Source: JABSOG01 sp041583135 (GTDB lineage Bacteria > Pseudomonadota > Gammaproteobacteria > Enterobacterales > Alteromonadaceae). From it: a stretch of 64,000 nt of DNA. Below the pieces are notes generated by a model, which was not told the origin of the DNA, made no database searches, and worked only from the letters and a program-made list of their open reading frames with translations. The translations under genes and the position numbers were made by a program. Below are positions 17,301 to 24,735 of this stretch, in pieces. The DNA lies in contig JBFHGJ010000010.1 in the NCBI GenBank assembly GCA_041583135.1, forward strand, positions 37,717-101,716, read 5' to 3'. The stretch's first letter is position 1, and each line of letters starts with the position of its first letter.

Positions 17301-19363
17301 AGCTCAAATTGCAATTGTTGTGGGCCTTTTTGCAGCAGTACCGTTGGGGTGGTAAACGACAACTCTGGTGTGTCGGCTGCGGTTAAGGTCACCGTTTCGC
17401 CAGAGAGTTGAGTCCACTGATATTGACTGATTTCACCATCATCGGAGACTGTGGCTTTTATTGTGGTTGTGGTTTGCTCATCAAGCTCAACACTTGATGC
17501 TAACTGAATGACCGGGAGCGCGTTGGGCTTTTGGATCTCAATTGTGAGTTCGGCTTTTTCGCTTGCCTGCTCATTGTCGTTTACCGTTACGCTAAAGCTC
17601 AAGGTTTCAGACAATGCGACATCTGGCGCAACAAATGACGCAATGCTGCTGTTTGGGTTAATGATAGTGACTTCAGGGCCGCTGAGCTGTTGCCACAAAT
17701 AGCTGGCAATTTCTCCATCACTGTCTTGCGCCTCGGCAGTTAAACTGACCGTTTCGGCTGAATAGGCCAGTTGCGGCGCACTTGCTGTGACACTCGGCGC
17801 CGAATTGACGGCGGCAACGGCCACATCAACTTGTGCTTTGGCTGAGATATCGTTGCTATCAGTGACTGTTACCTCAAATTGCAGATCTACCGGAGATCCA
17901 CCTGCCAAAACAATCGGCGCGTTAAAGGACGCAGAGGCTGTGTTGGCATTGACCAAGGTCACGGCATCTCCGCTTACTTGACGCCATAGATAACGCTTAA
18001 TTGCTTGGCTGTGGTTAACGCTCACTTCTAAAGGAACCGTGGTTTGCTCGTCAACATTAATTTGGCGTTCAAGGGTTAACTGCGGTGAGTCGTATGGCGT
18101 TATCTCTAGAGCTGTTACGGCTGTTGCCGTTGCGTTTTCGTTGTCACTGACTGTGACTTGAAATGATACGCCGGTTGCACTTTCGACCACCGGAGCGATA
18201 AAACTGGCATTGGCTTTGTCACTGTTGCTGAGCTGCACTGTTGGACCTGACAGCTGTTGCCATGTGACGCTGGCGATGTCGCCGTCGCTATCATTGGCGT
18301 TGGCTGTCAAGCTCACGGTGTCTAGGCTAGTCGCTTGAGTGGGCACCGCGATTGACACACTAGGGTTGCTGTTCAGTGGTATAACGGTGACGCTCACTGT
18401 CGCGCTGTCACTAAGACCTTTGTCATCTACAACTTTGACAGAAAAACCTAGCGTTTTTGGGCCTTGATTGGCCAATACTACAGGTGCGGTAAATGACAGA
18501 TTGGCGCTGTCTGCGCCTTGTAGCTGCACCGCCGCGCCGCTGGTTTGTTGCCATTGATATTGGGCAATAGCGATATCATCGGAGGCTTGGGCAGTTAAAG
18601 ATACAGCGGTTTGTTCACTGACTGAAATACTTGCCTGTGTGCTCACTACTGGCGCGGTGTTTAAGCGGTTGACGAGAAGTTCAGCGCTTGTGGTAAAACT
18701 GGACTGTTTGTCATCGGTTACGGTCAGCTGAAAACTTAGCGTGTTAGCTTGATTGAGCGCAGGCGCGATAAAGCTTGCTTGCGGTTGATTGGCATCGATA
18801 ATTTCGACGCTTGGGCCGCTTAGCTGTTGCCATTGATAGCTGACGACTTGTCCGTCAGTGTCTTGAGCATCGGCAACTAAGAGCACCTCAGTATTGGCTT
18901 CGGCGCTGCTATTTAACTGAATTTGGGCACTGGGCGCGTAGTTGTTTGGTTCAATCACCACACTGACATCTGATGTGCTGCTATTGCCGCTGCTATCGGT
19001 AACAGTTAGGCGGAAAACTAACGTTTGCTCGCCTTGGGTGTATGTGATGATAGGGGTGTCAAATTGAGCAAGCGCTTGGTCGGCATCGCTTAATACTACC
19101 GGTATACCTGAGAGTTGCGTCCACTGATAACTGTCAATTGCTTGATCGTCGGTTGCAGAGGCTCTTAATGACACTTGCGCCTGCTGCGCGGTGACCGTTT
19201 GTTCGGGGTCTTGCACTTCAATGGTCGGTGGTGTGGTATCGATGACAGGCGCTGGAGTTGGAGTCGGTGTTGGCGTAGGCGTCGGTGTGCTGCTGGGGCT
19301 GCCACAGCCGACTAGGGCAATTGCGCTGAGGGCAAAAAGTTGTCGTAAGTGACGAAGGCTCAT
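14366..19363 (-). CDS. giant surface lipoprotein: Ig/PKD-like repeats plus FG-GAP/VCBS repeats
   Basis: About 1,665 residues from the start MSLRHLRQLFALSAIALVGC, chosen because it opens a typical lipoprotein signal with lipobox LVGC; an ATG 12 codons upstream is the alternative. A (TP)n linker follows. Then come eight ~85-100-residue Ig/PKD-like repeats marked by YQWxQLSG ... SFxAP ... LSFxLTVTD, and a ninth degenerate one. The C-terminal half holds about eight D-x-D-x-D-G motifs (DIDGDNNVD, DLNDDGLPD, DFNGDGLLD, DVNSDGYLD, DINGDGIND, DVDNDGDDD), the calcium loops of FG-GAP/VCBS propellers. Likely an outer-membrane anchored adhesin or matrix protein. It sits between glnA and typA, genes that are adjacent in enterics. 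Confidence 0.9.
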   Translation of the reverse strand: MSLRHLRQLFALSAIALVGCGSPSSTPTPTPTPTPTPAPVIDTTPPTIEVQDPEQTVTAQQAQVSLRASATDDQAIDSYQWTQLSGIPVVLSDADQALAQFDTPIITYTQGEQTLVFRLTVTDSSGNSSTSDVSVVIEPNNYAPSAQIQLNSSAEANTEVLLVADAQDTDGQVVSYQWQQLSGPSVEIIDANQPQASFIAPALNQANTLSFQLTVTDDKQSSFTTSAELLVNRLNTAPVVSTQASISVSEQTAVSLTAQASDDIAIAQYQWQQTSGAAVQLQGADSANLSFTAPVVLANQGPKTLGFSVKVVDDKGLSDSATVSVTVIPLNSNPSVSIAVPTQATSLDTVSLTANANDSDGDIASVTWQQLSGPTVQLSNSDKANASFIAPVVESATGVSFQVTVSDNENATATAVTALEITPYDSPQLTLERQINVDEQTTVPLEVSVNHSQAIKRYLWRQVSGDAVTLVNANTASASFNAPIVLAGGSPVDLQFEVTVTDSNDISAKAQVDVAVAAVNSAPSVTASAPQLAYSAETVSLTAEAQDSDGEIASYLWQQLSGPEVTIINPNSSIASFVAPDVALSETLSFSVTVNDNEQASEKAELTIEIQKPNALPVIQLASSVELDEQTTTTIKATVSDDGEISQYQWTQLSGETVTLTAADTPELSFTTPTVLLQKGPQQLQFELLVSDDRGGQATAQTTVTVNPVNTPPTITIQQMSLALSGDTVTLSAQTNDSDGTVATYHWAQTQGETVTLNNADSATASFIAPNSELTTLRFNLTIADNEQQSAQASTQVYVVNSKANTPVIVTDAQIESYSGAFTPITWQLLGFDDDLTSTITQASGSFDLQLSQTASTQATLNTPLANDGEQLFALEIQAKDSSGNQTTKTITLDVLPPRETFATKAPILTADTNGKALSYGHLLDIDGDNNVDLYAFGEDGWYWYRNTGGLDFEAQPRLLLQNPSSTSRAPYLALLDLNDDGLPDKLYVTKQDNRDMALYLQLNLGDGTFAQASLLFSDNFDYGYNNTLEDISATLLPAMTGFSKKLVVQFSQKYSDKGKMALLEQGQSGFELVTLLEHKDAGLAHRNVAACYRSNQSEVDIFYVTKADISSSQLATYSVYVMSAADNYASAQKLEAFDDYTGMLHCVDDNRMLALSTSWRGNMTVREYAFDQNISQYSSEILTDTGLGAFHFSGLQQPYIESVDLNQDGNSDLLFKSQEGQMVSSVTLRKGQSWTFAELHTRGYAFDITYWPQSEDYRFYQLRLNELWLADKFDFSWPSNSGSKVRFVGKQTFSSFNATDGQVQIDSTRDGISTTGFYHFGSANLVEDSAYSQFDFSANSTFGRSATLFDFNGDGLLDIINLQTAETGDHHLGVYYRQAQGFSEEVVLQTIPQDYILPYPDAFYRFRMKLMQILDVNSDGYLDFWITRFDAGAEGHNDWWIYQPQSQTYAMDETLRSHNGSSYNPYLIGDINGDGINDIVHYSYILGTGCEAIKCGKLEYKLGVDSDNTWVDLEDAKSLAIYTIRFIDVDFDGKTELQINIRDEQSNKPVSIYYKFDQAQNHTRHQLPFYLASESTARKGAAASYVDDSETGYLKFVSFDINSKQLVSDEVQKSDVTLFYRLPYIRKLFDVDNDGDDDLLILDKSAIYWMENKAPLRQSINAPN

Positions 19364-19699
19364 TATTAACACATTCCTTATTTGTATTGTCATAAACACG
19401 CGGTAGTCTTCGCTTGCGTTTAGCGTAAGGCATTTACCAGCGTTGGCCTGAATTGCAACGTTTAGGAAGGTTGATATTCCGGCAAACGGCGTACCGCGTT
19501 CAAGATAAAAAATTTGGCCAATAGTTTACCGCAATTGATTTCAGAGAAAAGCGCAATAACTAGCAAAAATCTCGCAATTTCTATCAACTTTGTAACGATT
19601 GCGCGGCAAAGGCGCCTTTTTCATGGCTTTGGTCGCAAATAAAGCGAGCAATTGCCCTTTTTTTCGTCTACAATCCGCGACAAATGTAGCACTAGTAAT

Positions 19700-19764
19700 A
19701 AGTGGTGTCAGACACCAAATTTTTGGGTACCTTGTACCTTAAGAGTTGGTGTCTGACCCCACTT
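19700..19764. repeat. GTGTCAGACAC palindromic element, copy A (typA leader)
   Basis: Two 19-bp arms, AAGTGGTGTCAGACACCAA (19700-19718) and TTGGTGTCTGACCCCACTT (19746-19764), are inverted repeats with one mismatch. Between them is a nested hairpin GGTAC-CTT-GTACC (19726-19738). Each arm core (GGTGTC-A-GACACC) is itself a dyad. A second copy with diverged sequence lies at 45183-45246. Copy A ends 23 nt before the typA start codon, in its predicted leader. Confidence 0.85.
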
Positions 19765-19787
19765 GAATTTATATCAGAGGAATACAA

Positions 19788-21614
19788 ATGAGTGATCTCA
19801 GTCGTTTACGCAATATTGCCATCATAGCGCACGTTGACCATGGTAAAACTACCTTGGTTGACAAGCTGCTCGAACAATCTGGCACTTTAGGTGAGCGTAG
19901 CGAAGCCCAAGAGCGCATGATGGACTCGAACGATTTGGAAAAAGAGCGTGGGATCACCATCTTGGCTAAAAACACGGCCATTAAGTGGAATGATTATCGC
20001 ATCAACATTCTTGATACGCCTGGCCATGCCGATTTTGGCGGTGAGGTTGAGCGTGTATTATCAATGGCTGACTCGGTTTTGTTGTTGGTTGATGCCGTTG
20101 ACGGTCCAATGCCGCAAACCCGTTTTGTGACGCAAAAAGCCTTTGAGCACGGCCTTAATCCAATTGTTGTGATCAACAAAATCGACCGTCCCGGCTCTCG
20201 CCCCGATTGGGTTATGGATCAGGTTTTCGATTTGTTCGATAACTTGGGCGCCAATGACGAGCAGCTTGACTTCCCGGTCGTTTACGCATCGGCCTTGCAA
20301 GGTTGGGCAAGCTTGGAAGAAGGCGAAACCGGTAGCGATATGACACCGTTGTTTGAAACCATCGTGGAAAAAGTGCACTGCCCTGAAGGTGATGTCGATG
20401 GTGATTTGCAAATGCAGATCTCTCAGCTTGACTACTCAAGCTATGTTGGTGTTATCGGTGTAGGCCGGGTAACCCGTGGTACGGTTAAAACCAATCAGCA
20501 AGTGACCGTTGTCGGCGCCGATGGCTCCACCCGCAACGGTAAAATCGGTCAGGTATTGGGTTACTTGGGCCTTGACCGCTTTGAAACTGAAAGTGGTACT
20601 GTCGGTGACATCGTGGCCATTACCGGCCTTGGTGAGCTGAAAATTTCCGATACCATTTGTTCGCAAAACAACCCTGAGGCGCTGCCGCCTTTGAGCGTTG
20701 ATGAACCAACCGTTACTATGACCTTCCAGGTCAATACTTCGCCATTTTCTGGCCTTGAAGGTAAATATGTGACCTCGCGTAATATTTTGGAGCGCTTGGA
20801 AAAAGAATTGGTGCACAACGTTGCCTTGCGCGTTGAGCAAACCGAAGACCCGGATAAATTCAAAGTATCTGGCCGTGGTGAATTGCACTTGGGCATCTTA
20901 ATCGAAAATATGCGTCGTGAAGGTTACGAATTGGCGGTATCTCGTCCTGAGGTTATCGTTAAAGAAATCGACGGCGTGTTGATGGAACCCTATGAAAACC
21001 TGACTGTGGATATCGAAGAAGAACATCAAGGTTCTGTGATGGAAAAGCTCGGCTTGCGTAAAGCTGAAATGACCAACATGGTCCCTGATGGTAAAGGTCG
21101 TATTCGCTTAGACTTTACCATTCCAAGCCGTGGTTTGATTGGCTTCCAAACTGAGTTTATGACGCTGACTTCAGGCTCTGGTTTGCTGTATCACACGTTT
21201 GAAAAATTCGATGCCCATAAAGGCGGTCAAATTGGCCAGCGAGTCAATGGTGTACTTATTTCTAACTCTGCCGGTAAAGCCTTAACCAATGCTTTGTTTA
21301 ACCTGCAAGAGCGTGGTCGTTTGTTTGCCAAACATGGTGATGAGGTTTATGAAGGTCAAATCATCGGTATTCATAGCCGCAACAATGACTTGACCGTTAA
21401 CTGTCTTAAAGGCAAGCAATTGACCAACGTCCGTGCTTCTGGTACTGATGATGCTCAAGTGTTGTCTCCACCTATCGTATATACCCTTGAGCAAGCGCTT
21501 GAGTTTATCGATAACGACGAGTTGGTAGAAGTGACGCCTAAGAGCATTCGTATCCGTAAGAAGTTGTTGACCGAATCTGAGCGCAAGCGTGCCAGCCGTG
21601 CGCCTAAAGAATAA
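19788..21614 (+). CDS. typA: ribosome-associated GTPase TypA/BipA
   Basis: 608 residues, the family length. The N-terminal translation-factor GTPase domain shows G1 AHVDHGKTT (14-22), the switch region with RGITI, G3 DTPGHADF and G4 NKIDR. EF-Tu domain 2, EF-G domains III and V, and the BipA-specific C-terminal domain follow. BipA binds the 70S ribosome and helps 50S assembly, especially in cold or stress. The ATG has AGAGG about 8 nt upstream. It is divergent from the giant lipoprotein, and its leader carries palindromic element copy A. A strong terminator follows. Confidence 0.99.
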   Translation: MSDLSRLRNIAIIAHVDHGKTTLVDKLLEQSGTLGERSEAQERMMDSNDLEKERGITILAKNTAIKWNDYRINILDTPGHADFGGEVERVLSMADSVLLLVDAVDGPMPQTRFVTQKAFEHGLNPIVVINKIDRPGSRPDWVMDQVFDLFDNLGANDEQLDFPVVYASALQGWASLEEGETGSDMTPLFETIVEKVHCPEGDVDGDLQMQISQLDYSSYVGVIGVGRVTRGTVKTNQQVTVVGADGSTRNGKIGQVLGYLGLDRFETESGTVGDIVAITGLGELKISDTICSQNNPEALPPLSVDEPTVTMTFQVNTSPFSGLEGKYVTSRNILERLEKELVHNVALRVEQTEDPDKFKVSGRGELHLGILIENMRREGYELAVSRPEVIVKEIDGVLMEPYENLTVDIEEEHQGSVMEKLGLRKAEMTNMVPDGKGRIRLDFTIPSRGLIGFQTEFMTLTSGSGLLYHTFEKFDAHKGGQIGQRVNGVLISNSAGKALTNALFNLQERGRLFAKHGDEVYEGQIIGIHSRNNDLTVNCLKGKQLTNVRASGTDDAQVLSPPIVYTLEQALEFIDNDELVEVTPKSIRIRKKLLTESERKRASRAPKE

Positions 21615-21640
21615 TCAACATTGAGTTGATAATTGATGTT

Positions 21641-21668
21641 AAAAATGCCCGCTTTCGCGGGCATTTTT
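21641..21668 (+). terminator. typA terminator
   Basis: AAAAATGCCCGC (21641-21652), loop TTTC, GCGGGCATTTTT (21657-21668): a 12-bp stem with a T-run built into its 3' arm, so it can work on both strands. Confidence 0.95.
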
Positions 21669-21734
21669 ATGTACAGGATGTACGGTATGACTACGTTGTA
21701 GGGAACATTCGTAGGCGATGTACAGGATGTACGG
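21669..21734 (+). repeat. 66-bp triple-hairpin element, copy 1
   Basis: Identical 17-bp flanks ATGTACAGGATGTACGG (21669-21685 and 21718-21734), each a small dyad GTACA-GGA-TGTAC, enclose 32 nt with a central stem CTACG (21691-21695) / CGTAG (21710-21714). It begins at the last bases of the typA terminator. A second copy with the same spacing and compensatory changes lies at 31749-31816. Confidence 0.85.
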
Positions 21735-21763
21735 TCACTAAATTTCATTAAAGTGTCCCAAAA

Positions 21764-21797
21764 CTGTCATATAGCGGTCATGTGCTCTGACTACTAT
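21764..21797 (+). promoter_or_regulatory. predicted PhoB-dependent promoter (Pho box plus -10)
   Basis: CTGTCATATAGCGGTCAT (21764-21781) matches the Pho box consensus CTGTCAT-AWAW-CTGTCAY at nearly every position. TACTAT (21792-21797) follows 10 nt later, where a -10 belongs when PhoB replaces the -35. Transcription would start near 21804 and enter a ~300-nt stretch without a convincing gene before the lipoprotein at 22104. Confidence 0.65.
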
Positions 21798-21946
21798 CTC
21801 ACACGCTAACAACAATAACATTGCAGCAGAGAATATTACTTAACTTAATAACAACAATAATAAAGAGATAAAGCGGCATTACTTATCACAATAAAAATAA
21901 AAACACCGTAGACAGGGATGGCTGTATATAAAAGAGATATCAACAA

Positions 21947-21975
21947 GACCGCTGGTGCTACGGCACCGGTGGGTC
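21947..21975 (+). ncRNA. structured leader or small-RNA candidate (UACG-capped stem)
   Basis: GACCGCTGGTGC (21947-21958), tetraloop TACG, then GCACCGGTG-G-GTC (21963-21975) form a 12-bp stem with two G-U pairs and one bulged G, capped by an exceptionally stable UNCG-class loop. It lies ~145 nt downstream of the predicted Pho promoter start. The 5' part of that transcript is rich in AACAA/AATAA runs, which would suit Hfq binding. No T-run terminator follows, so it may be an sRNA segment or part of the leader of the 22104 gene. I do not recognise it as a known riboswitch. Confidence 0.35.
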
Positions 21976-22062
21976 GCTTTCTTCCTTGCTAGCACTCACC
22001 TCCCTGACGACGCACTAACGGCGCTTGTCAAAATCTGATAGCTTTAAATTTAGTCAAACGGT

Positions 22063-22068
22063 TATAAT
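22063..22068 (+). promoter_or_regulatory. -10 element of the 22104 lipoprotein gene
   Basis: Perfect TATAAT 35 nt upstream of the start codon; the -35 (around TTTAAA) is weak. It would give a short leader independent of the upstream Pho promoter. Confidence 0.4.
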
Positions 22069-22103
22069 GCCCGACTTGGAATTGCTATTTTTTAGGAGAG
22101 TCT

Positions 22104-22964
22104 GTGCACCATTCGATCAAAACCCTGTTGCTTACCTGCGTAGTGTTATTGCTACTTGGTGGTTGTTCTGATGTCATCGATATTGAAGCTCTTGTGCCTG
22201 AGCAGGAGAAAAACTTGGCGCTGGAATATAGCGACGCTTTTCGCGCCGGTAATTATGAAAAGGTGAGCGAGCTTAGTCATCCTGAGTTGCAAAAGGTACT
22301 CAGGCCAGAAAAGTTTCAAGCTATTGTCGATATCTTTGCCACCGGGAAGCCTGAGTCAAATAAGGTGATGGGCTTTAATCAACATACTGCCAACGGTAAA
22401 ACCCAGACTCGCATTACGCTGTTGACGACGATCGCCGAGCATCAATATTTCACAGAAGTGAAGATGATCAAAGAAGCCGAGAAACCGTGGTTGGTATTCT
22501 CTTTTTATGTACAGCCCGATATACAAATTCGCAAACAACAGCTGGCTGCCAAAAACATTGAATTTACGCCCAGTAAAGTGCTTTTACTGACCCTAACTAT
22601 CGCTATCGGCCTATTCAGCTTGGGCACTTTTGTCATGGTGATATTTACGCCGTTTAAAAAGAAAGTGCGCTGGTGTTTGATGTCATTGGTTGGTATTGGT
22701 CAGGTGACCATGGATTTAGCCTCCGGTGCAATCGATTTCAGTGCAATCCAAGTCCATCTGTTTGGTTTTGAACTGTCCAGGGCGAGTGAGTATGAACCTT
22801 ATATATTGTCTTTTAGCCTGCCTTTGGGCGCGCTTGCTTTTTGGCTTAAACGTAAGCAACTGATCGCAGAAGCACAGGCGGTGCAAGCTGAAGCGACTGT
22901 CGCAGCCAACCAAGCAACCGAAGCGGCTGACAATGACGATAAAAACGAGCCAAAGTCGTCTTAA
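22104..22964 (+). CDS. lipoprotein with C-terminal membrane helices, unknown function
   Basis: 286 residues from a GTG start with AGGAGAG upstream. Lipobox LLGGC gives lipidated Cys21. Residues 30-145 form a small soluble domain (EYSDAFRAGNYEKVSELSHPELQK ... resembling the NTF2/DUF3887-type fold, by eye only). Hydrophobic helices follow at about 158-181, 190-206 and 232-248, and then an Ala/Glu-rich charged tail (AEAQAVQAEATVAANQA...). A lipid anchor together with C-terminal transmembrane helices is uncommon. Alternatively the N-terminus is an ordinary signal anchor. I do not recognise the family. It is monocistronic, with its own -10 and a possible upstream Pho-controlled start. Confidence 0.75.
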   Translation: MHHSIKTLLLTCVVLLLLGGCSDVIDIEALVPEQEKNLALEYSDAFRAGNYEKVSELSHPELQKVLRPEKFQAIVDIFATGKPESNKVMGFNQHTANGKTQTRITLLTTIAEHQYFTEVKMIKEAEKPWLVFSFYVQPDIQIRKQQLAAKNIEFTPSKVLLLTLTIAIGLFSLGTFVMVIFTPFKKKVRWCLMSLVGIGQVTMDLASGAIDFSAIQVHLFGFELSRASEYEPYILSFSLPLGALAFWLKRKQLIAEAQAVQAEATVAANQATEAADNDDKNEPKSS

Positions 22965-22993
22965 GCCTTCAAGCAAATCTAGGCTTTGGCTGG

Positions 22994-23257
22994 TCAAGAC
23001 TTAGGTAGGTGTGGCAGCAGCATAAACATCACTGCTAGGGTATTGTCGCTGGGGTCTGGTCCTTCTGAGGGAGGAAAGTGTTCAATGTCTTGGATGTCGG
23101 GTAATGGCTGCTCACCATATAAGGTGGTAACGGCTGCCTTAGCTAACCGCAGCATCAGTTCATTACGGTATACCGACGCCACGACGGTGGCATCGTTATA
23201 TCTCACCATATCAATCAGTGCGCACTTATCTTCTTCGGTGAAAGCGTAATGATGCAT
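22994..23257 (-). CDS. small protein downstream of XRE regulator
   Basis: 87 residues (MHHYAFTEEDKCALIDMVRYNDATVVASVYRNEL...), acidic, with a helical N-terminus and a Pro-rich C-terminal third. No recognised domain. It starts 26 nt after the stop of the XRE gene on the same strand, so the two probably form one operon. An open frame of similar length exists on the opposite strand, but operon position and start context favour this one. Possibly the partner of the regulator; function unknown. Confidence 0.55.
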   Translation of the reverse strand: MHHYAFTEEDKCALIDMVRYNDATVVASVYRNELMLRLAKAAVTTLYGEQPLPDIQDIEHFPPSEGPDPSDNTLAVMFMLLPHLPKS

Positions 23258-23283
23258 GTGTTTAAATGCCTGAGTTCGCCTGC

Positions 23284-23556
23284 TTAGGCTGCGTCTTGCG
23301 CCCGAGGGAGGTCTTCGGCCTCAAGCAGTTCTTTGAACAGCTCGACCGGGTCGCGGCGTAAGCCCTCACAGTAAAGGACAAACTCGGCAATATCTAAACG
23401 TCTGTCTTGATTTTCGATTTTGCCGATAAAAGAATGCGGTGTGCCTAAGCGGTTTGACAACGAACGCATGGTCAGTTCTTCCATCTTTCTCACCTTACGC
23501 AAATGACGTGACATAATACGATGTCTGTTTTTGGCTTTGTCGCTGAATACGCTCAT
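23284..23556 (-). CDS. XRE-family helix-turn-helix regulator
   Basis: 90 residues. The Cro/CI-type HTH spans about 25-80 (EELTMRSLSNRLGTPHSFIGKIENQDRRLDIAEFVLYCEGL), preceded by a basic arm. A good Shine-Dalgarno (AGGTAGGA) lies 6-8 nt before the ATG. It heads a two-gene minus-strand unit with an 87-residue protein. The flanks are AT-rich compared with the core genes around it, which is compatible with a transferred cassette. No toxin signature is visible in the partner, so a toxin-antitoxin call is not supported. Confidence 0.85.
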   Translation of the reverse strand: MSVFSDKAKNRHRIMSRHLRKVRKMEELTMRSLSNRLGTPHSFIGKIENQDRRLDIAEFVLYCEGLRRDPVELFKELLEAEDLPRAQDAA

Positions 23557-24032
23557 AGTGAATTCCTACCTGATTTGAAATATTACGAAAAAATGCGCTA
23601 GCGGTTTATCTTTTATATCAATCGATTAAATGCCGACATGGGGCTTGATTGAGTAAAAAGCCGCCGGTTCAATCAAACCGGCGGAAAACCTAACAAGAGA
23701 ACAAAAAACAACGATTTTCACTCTCCCAACACACCTTGATGTGTGTCGGTACGAAATATAATAAACACTAAAAAATGTTCGATCAACCAATAATAGGGGT
23801 TTTTCGGTGAAATATTCGGAAGTTATTAATATCAATTAAGTTTTTGATATGTTGGATAAAACTAAAATAAATATATTTGTGTTTATTTTGGTTTTTAAGG
23901 CTGATAATGGACAGCAGTGAAGTGACTTTTTGACAAGGATTTTTGACTTTTGATGACTGGTAATGCGTCGAAATAACACAAGGGGTTGTCTGAGGCCGTA
24001 CCGCCGATATCTGTTCGACGGTACGGTTTTCA
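23557..24032. other. AT-rich intergenic stretch bounded by two terminator-like hairpins
   Basis: Left: CCGCCGGTT (23661-23669) / AACCGGCGG (23676-23684), with a T5 tail on the minus strand, so it would stop leftward transcripts. Right: CCGTACCG (23996-24003) / CGGTACGG (24019-24026) followed by TTTT on the plus strand, so it would stop rightward transcripts. Between them is a perfect TATAAT (23757-23762) with a poor -35. A small plus-strand RNA of ~260 nt is possible but unproven. The minus-strand XRE promoter lies near 23590-23640. Confidence 0.45.
23655..23684 (-). terminator. minus-strand terminator hairpin
   Basis: 9-bp perfect GC-rich stem CCGCCGGTT/AACCGGCGG with a 6-nt loop and CTTTTTAC tail on the minus strand. 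It lies 350 nt past the DUF2959 gene stop, and may end that transcript or an unannotated one. Confidence 0.7.
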
Positions 24033-24680
24033 TCAATTGCCTTTTTGCGCTTCCATCTCTTTTATAAAGGCGTCAGATTCTTTGATGGCTTTGTTCATTT
24101 CGCTGATGAGCACGCCAACGTCGGTTTTGATGCGTTGGTATTCGTTTTTAATCGCCCCGATTGCTTGGGCGTTGAGGTTGTGCTTAAGGTATAGGGTATT
24201 GTCTTTCAGCGCCGTCAACACCGGCTGCATTTTCTGCTCGGCTTGGCGCATTGAATTGAGCAGTTTATTGAATTTACGCTCTGTGGCTTTGAGTTTTTTG
24301 CTGCTTTCGCGCTTGAGTGTCGGGCTTGAGTATTGCTCAAGTTCAGCAGCCCATTCGTCAAATAAGGCTTCGGCAACCGACTCGACTTTGCCGATGCGAT
24401 CGCTGACTTCATTGGCGGCGCTTAGCGACGCATCATATTCGTCCTGCATCGCTTCATAAACCTGTTGAAGCTTGCCACCGTCAAATTGGATCAGCTGACT
24501 GAGCTGTTGCAGCGCCGATTGAAACTGCTGTTGCGATTCTTTTTGGGCGTCGCGGGTTTCGGCAACCCTGTCTATCAAAATATCGCGTTTGTGTATCCCG
24601 ACTTTTTCCATTGCCGAGTAGTAAGCGCTTTGACAACCGACAAGAGTTAGACAAAAAAACACCGCAATCAACCTATTCAT
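24033..24680 (-). CDS. DUF2959 family lipoprotein
   Basis: 215 residues. Lipobox LVGC gives Cys16; the mature protein is almost wholly alpha-helical and coiled-coil-like (heptads through ESQQQFQSALQQLSQL and SSKKLKATERKFNKLL). The SAYYSAMEKVGIHKRDIL segment after the lipid anchor is the DUF2959 hallmark, widespread in marine Gammaproteobacteria and of unknown role. It is divergent from yihY with a 55-nt gap. Its periplasmic, membrane-tethered location is predicted from the signal. Confidence 0.9.
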   Translation of the reverse strand: MNRLIAVFFCLTLVGCQSAYYSAMEKVGIHKRDILIDRVAETRDAQKESQQQFQSALQQLSQLIQFDGGKLQQVYEAMQDEYDASLSAANEVSDRIGKVESVAEALFDEWAAELEQYSSPTLKRESSKKLKATERKFNKLLNSMRQAEQKMQPVLTALKDNTLYLKHNLNAQAIGAIKNEYQRIKTDVGVLISEMNKAIKESDAFIKEMEAQKGN

Positions 24681-24735
24681 ACATTTCTCGTTTGTTTTTC
24701 TTCATCACTAGGGGTTAACATAAAGATATGGAACT

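Noticed and set aside
20061..20888. Long minus-strand frames across typA
   Set aside because: Shadows of a highly conserved GTPase gene; no independent start signals or domains.
21918..21992. 24-codon open frame (MAVYKRDINKTAG...) downstream of the Pho box
   Set aside because: The only purine-rich run (AGGG) directly abuts the ATG, too close for a ribosome site, and the strong stem lies inside the frame. Not listed as a gene, though a leader peptide is not excluded.
22986..23249. 87-codon plus-strand frame opposite the XRE partner gene
   Set aside because: The minus-strand frame follows the XRE gene in an operon position; the plus-strand frame is its antisense shadow with a Ser-rich composition.
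22994..23556. Toxin-antitoxin call for the XRE pair
   Set aside because: The partner has no recognisable toxin fold or catalytic residues; gene order alone is not enough.
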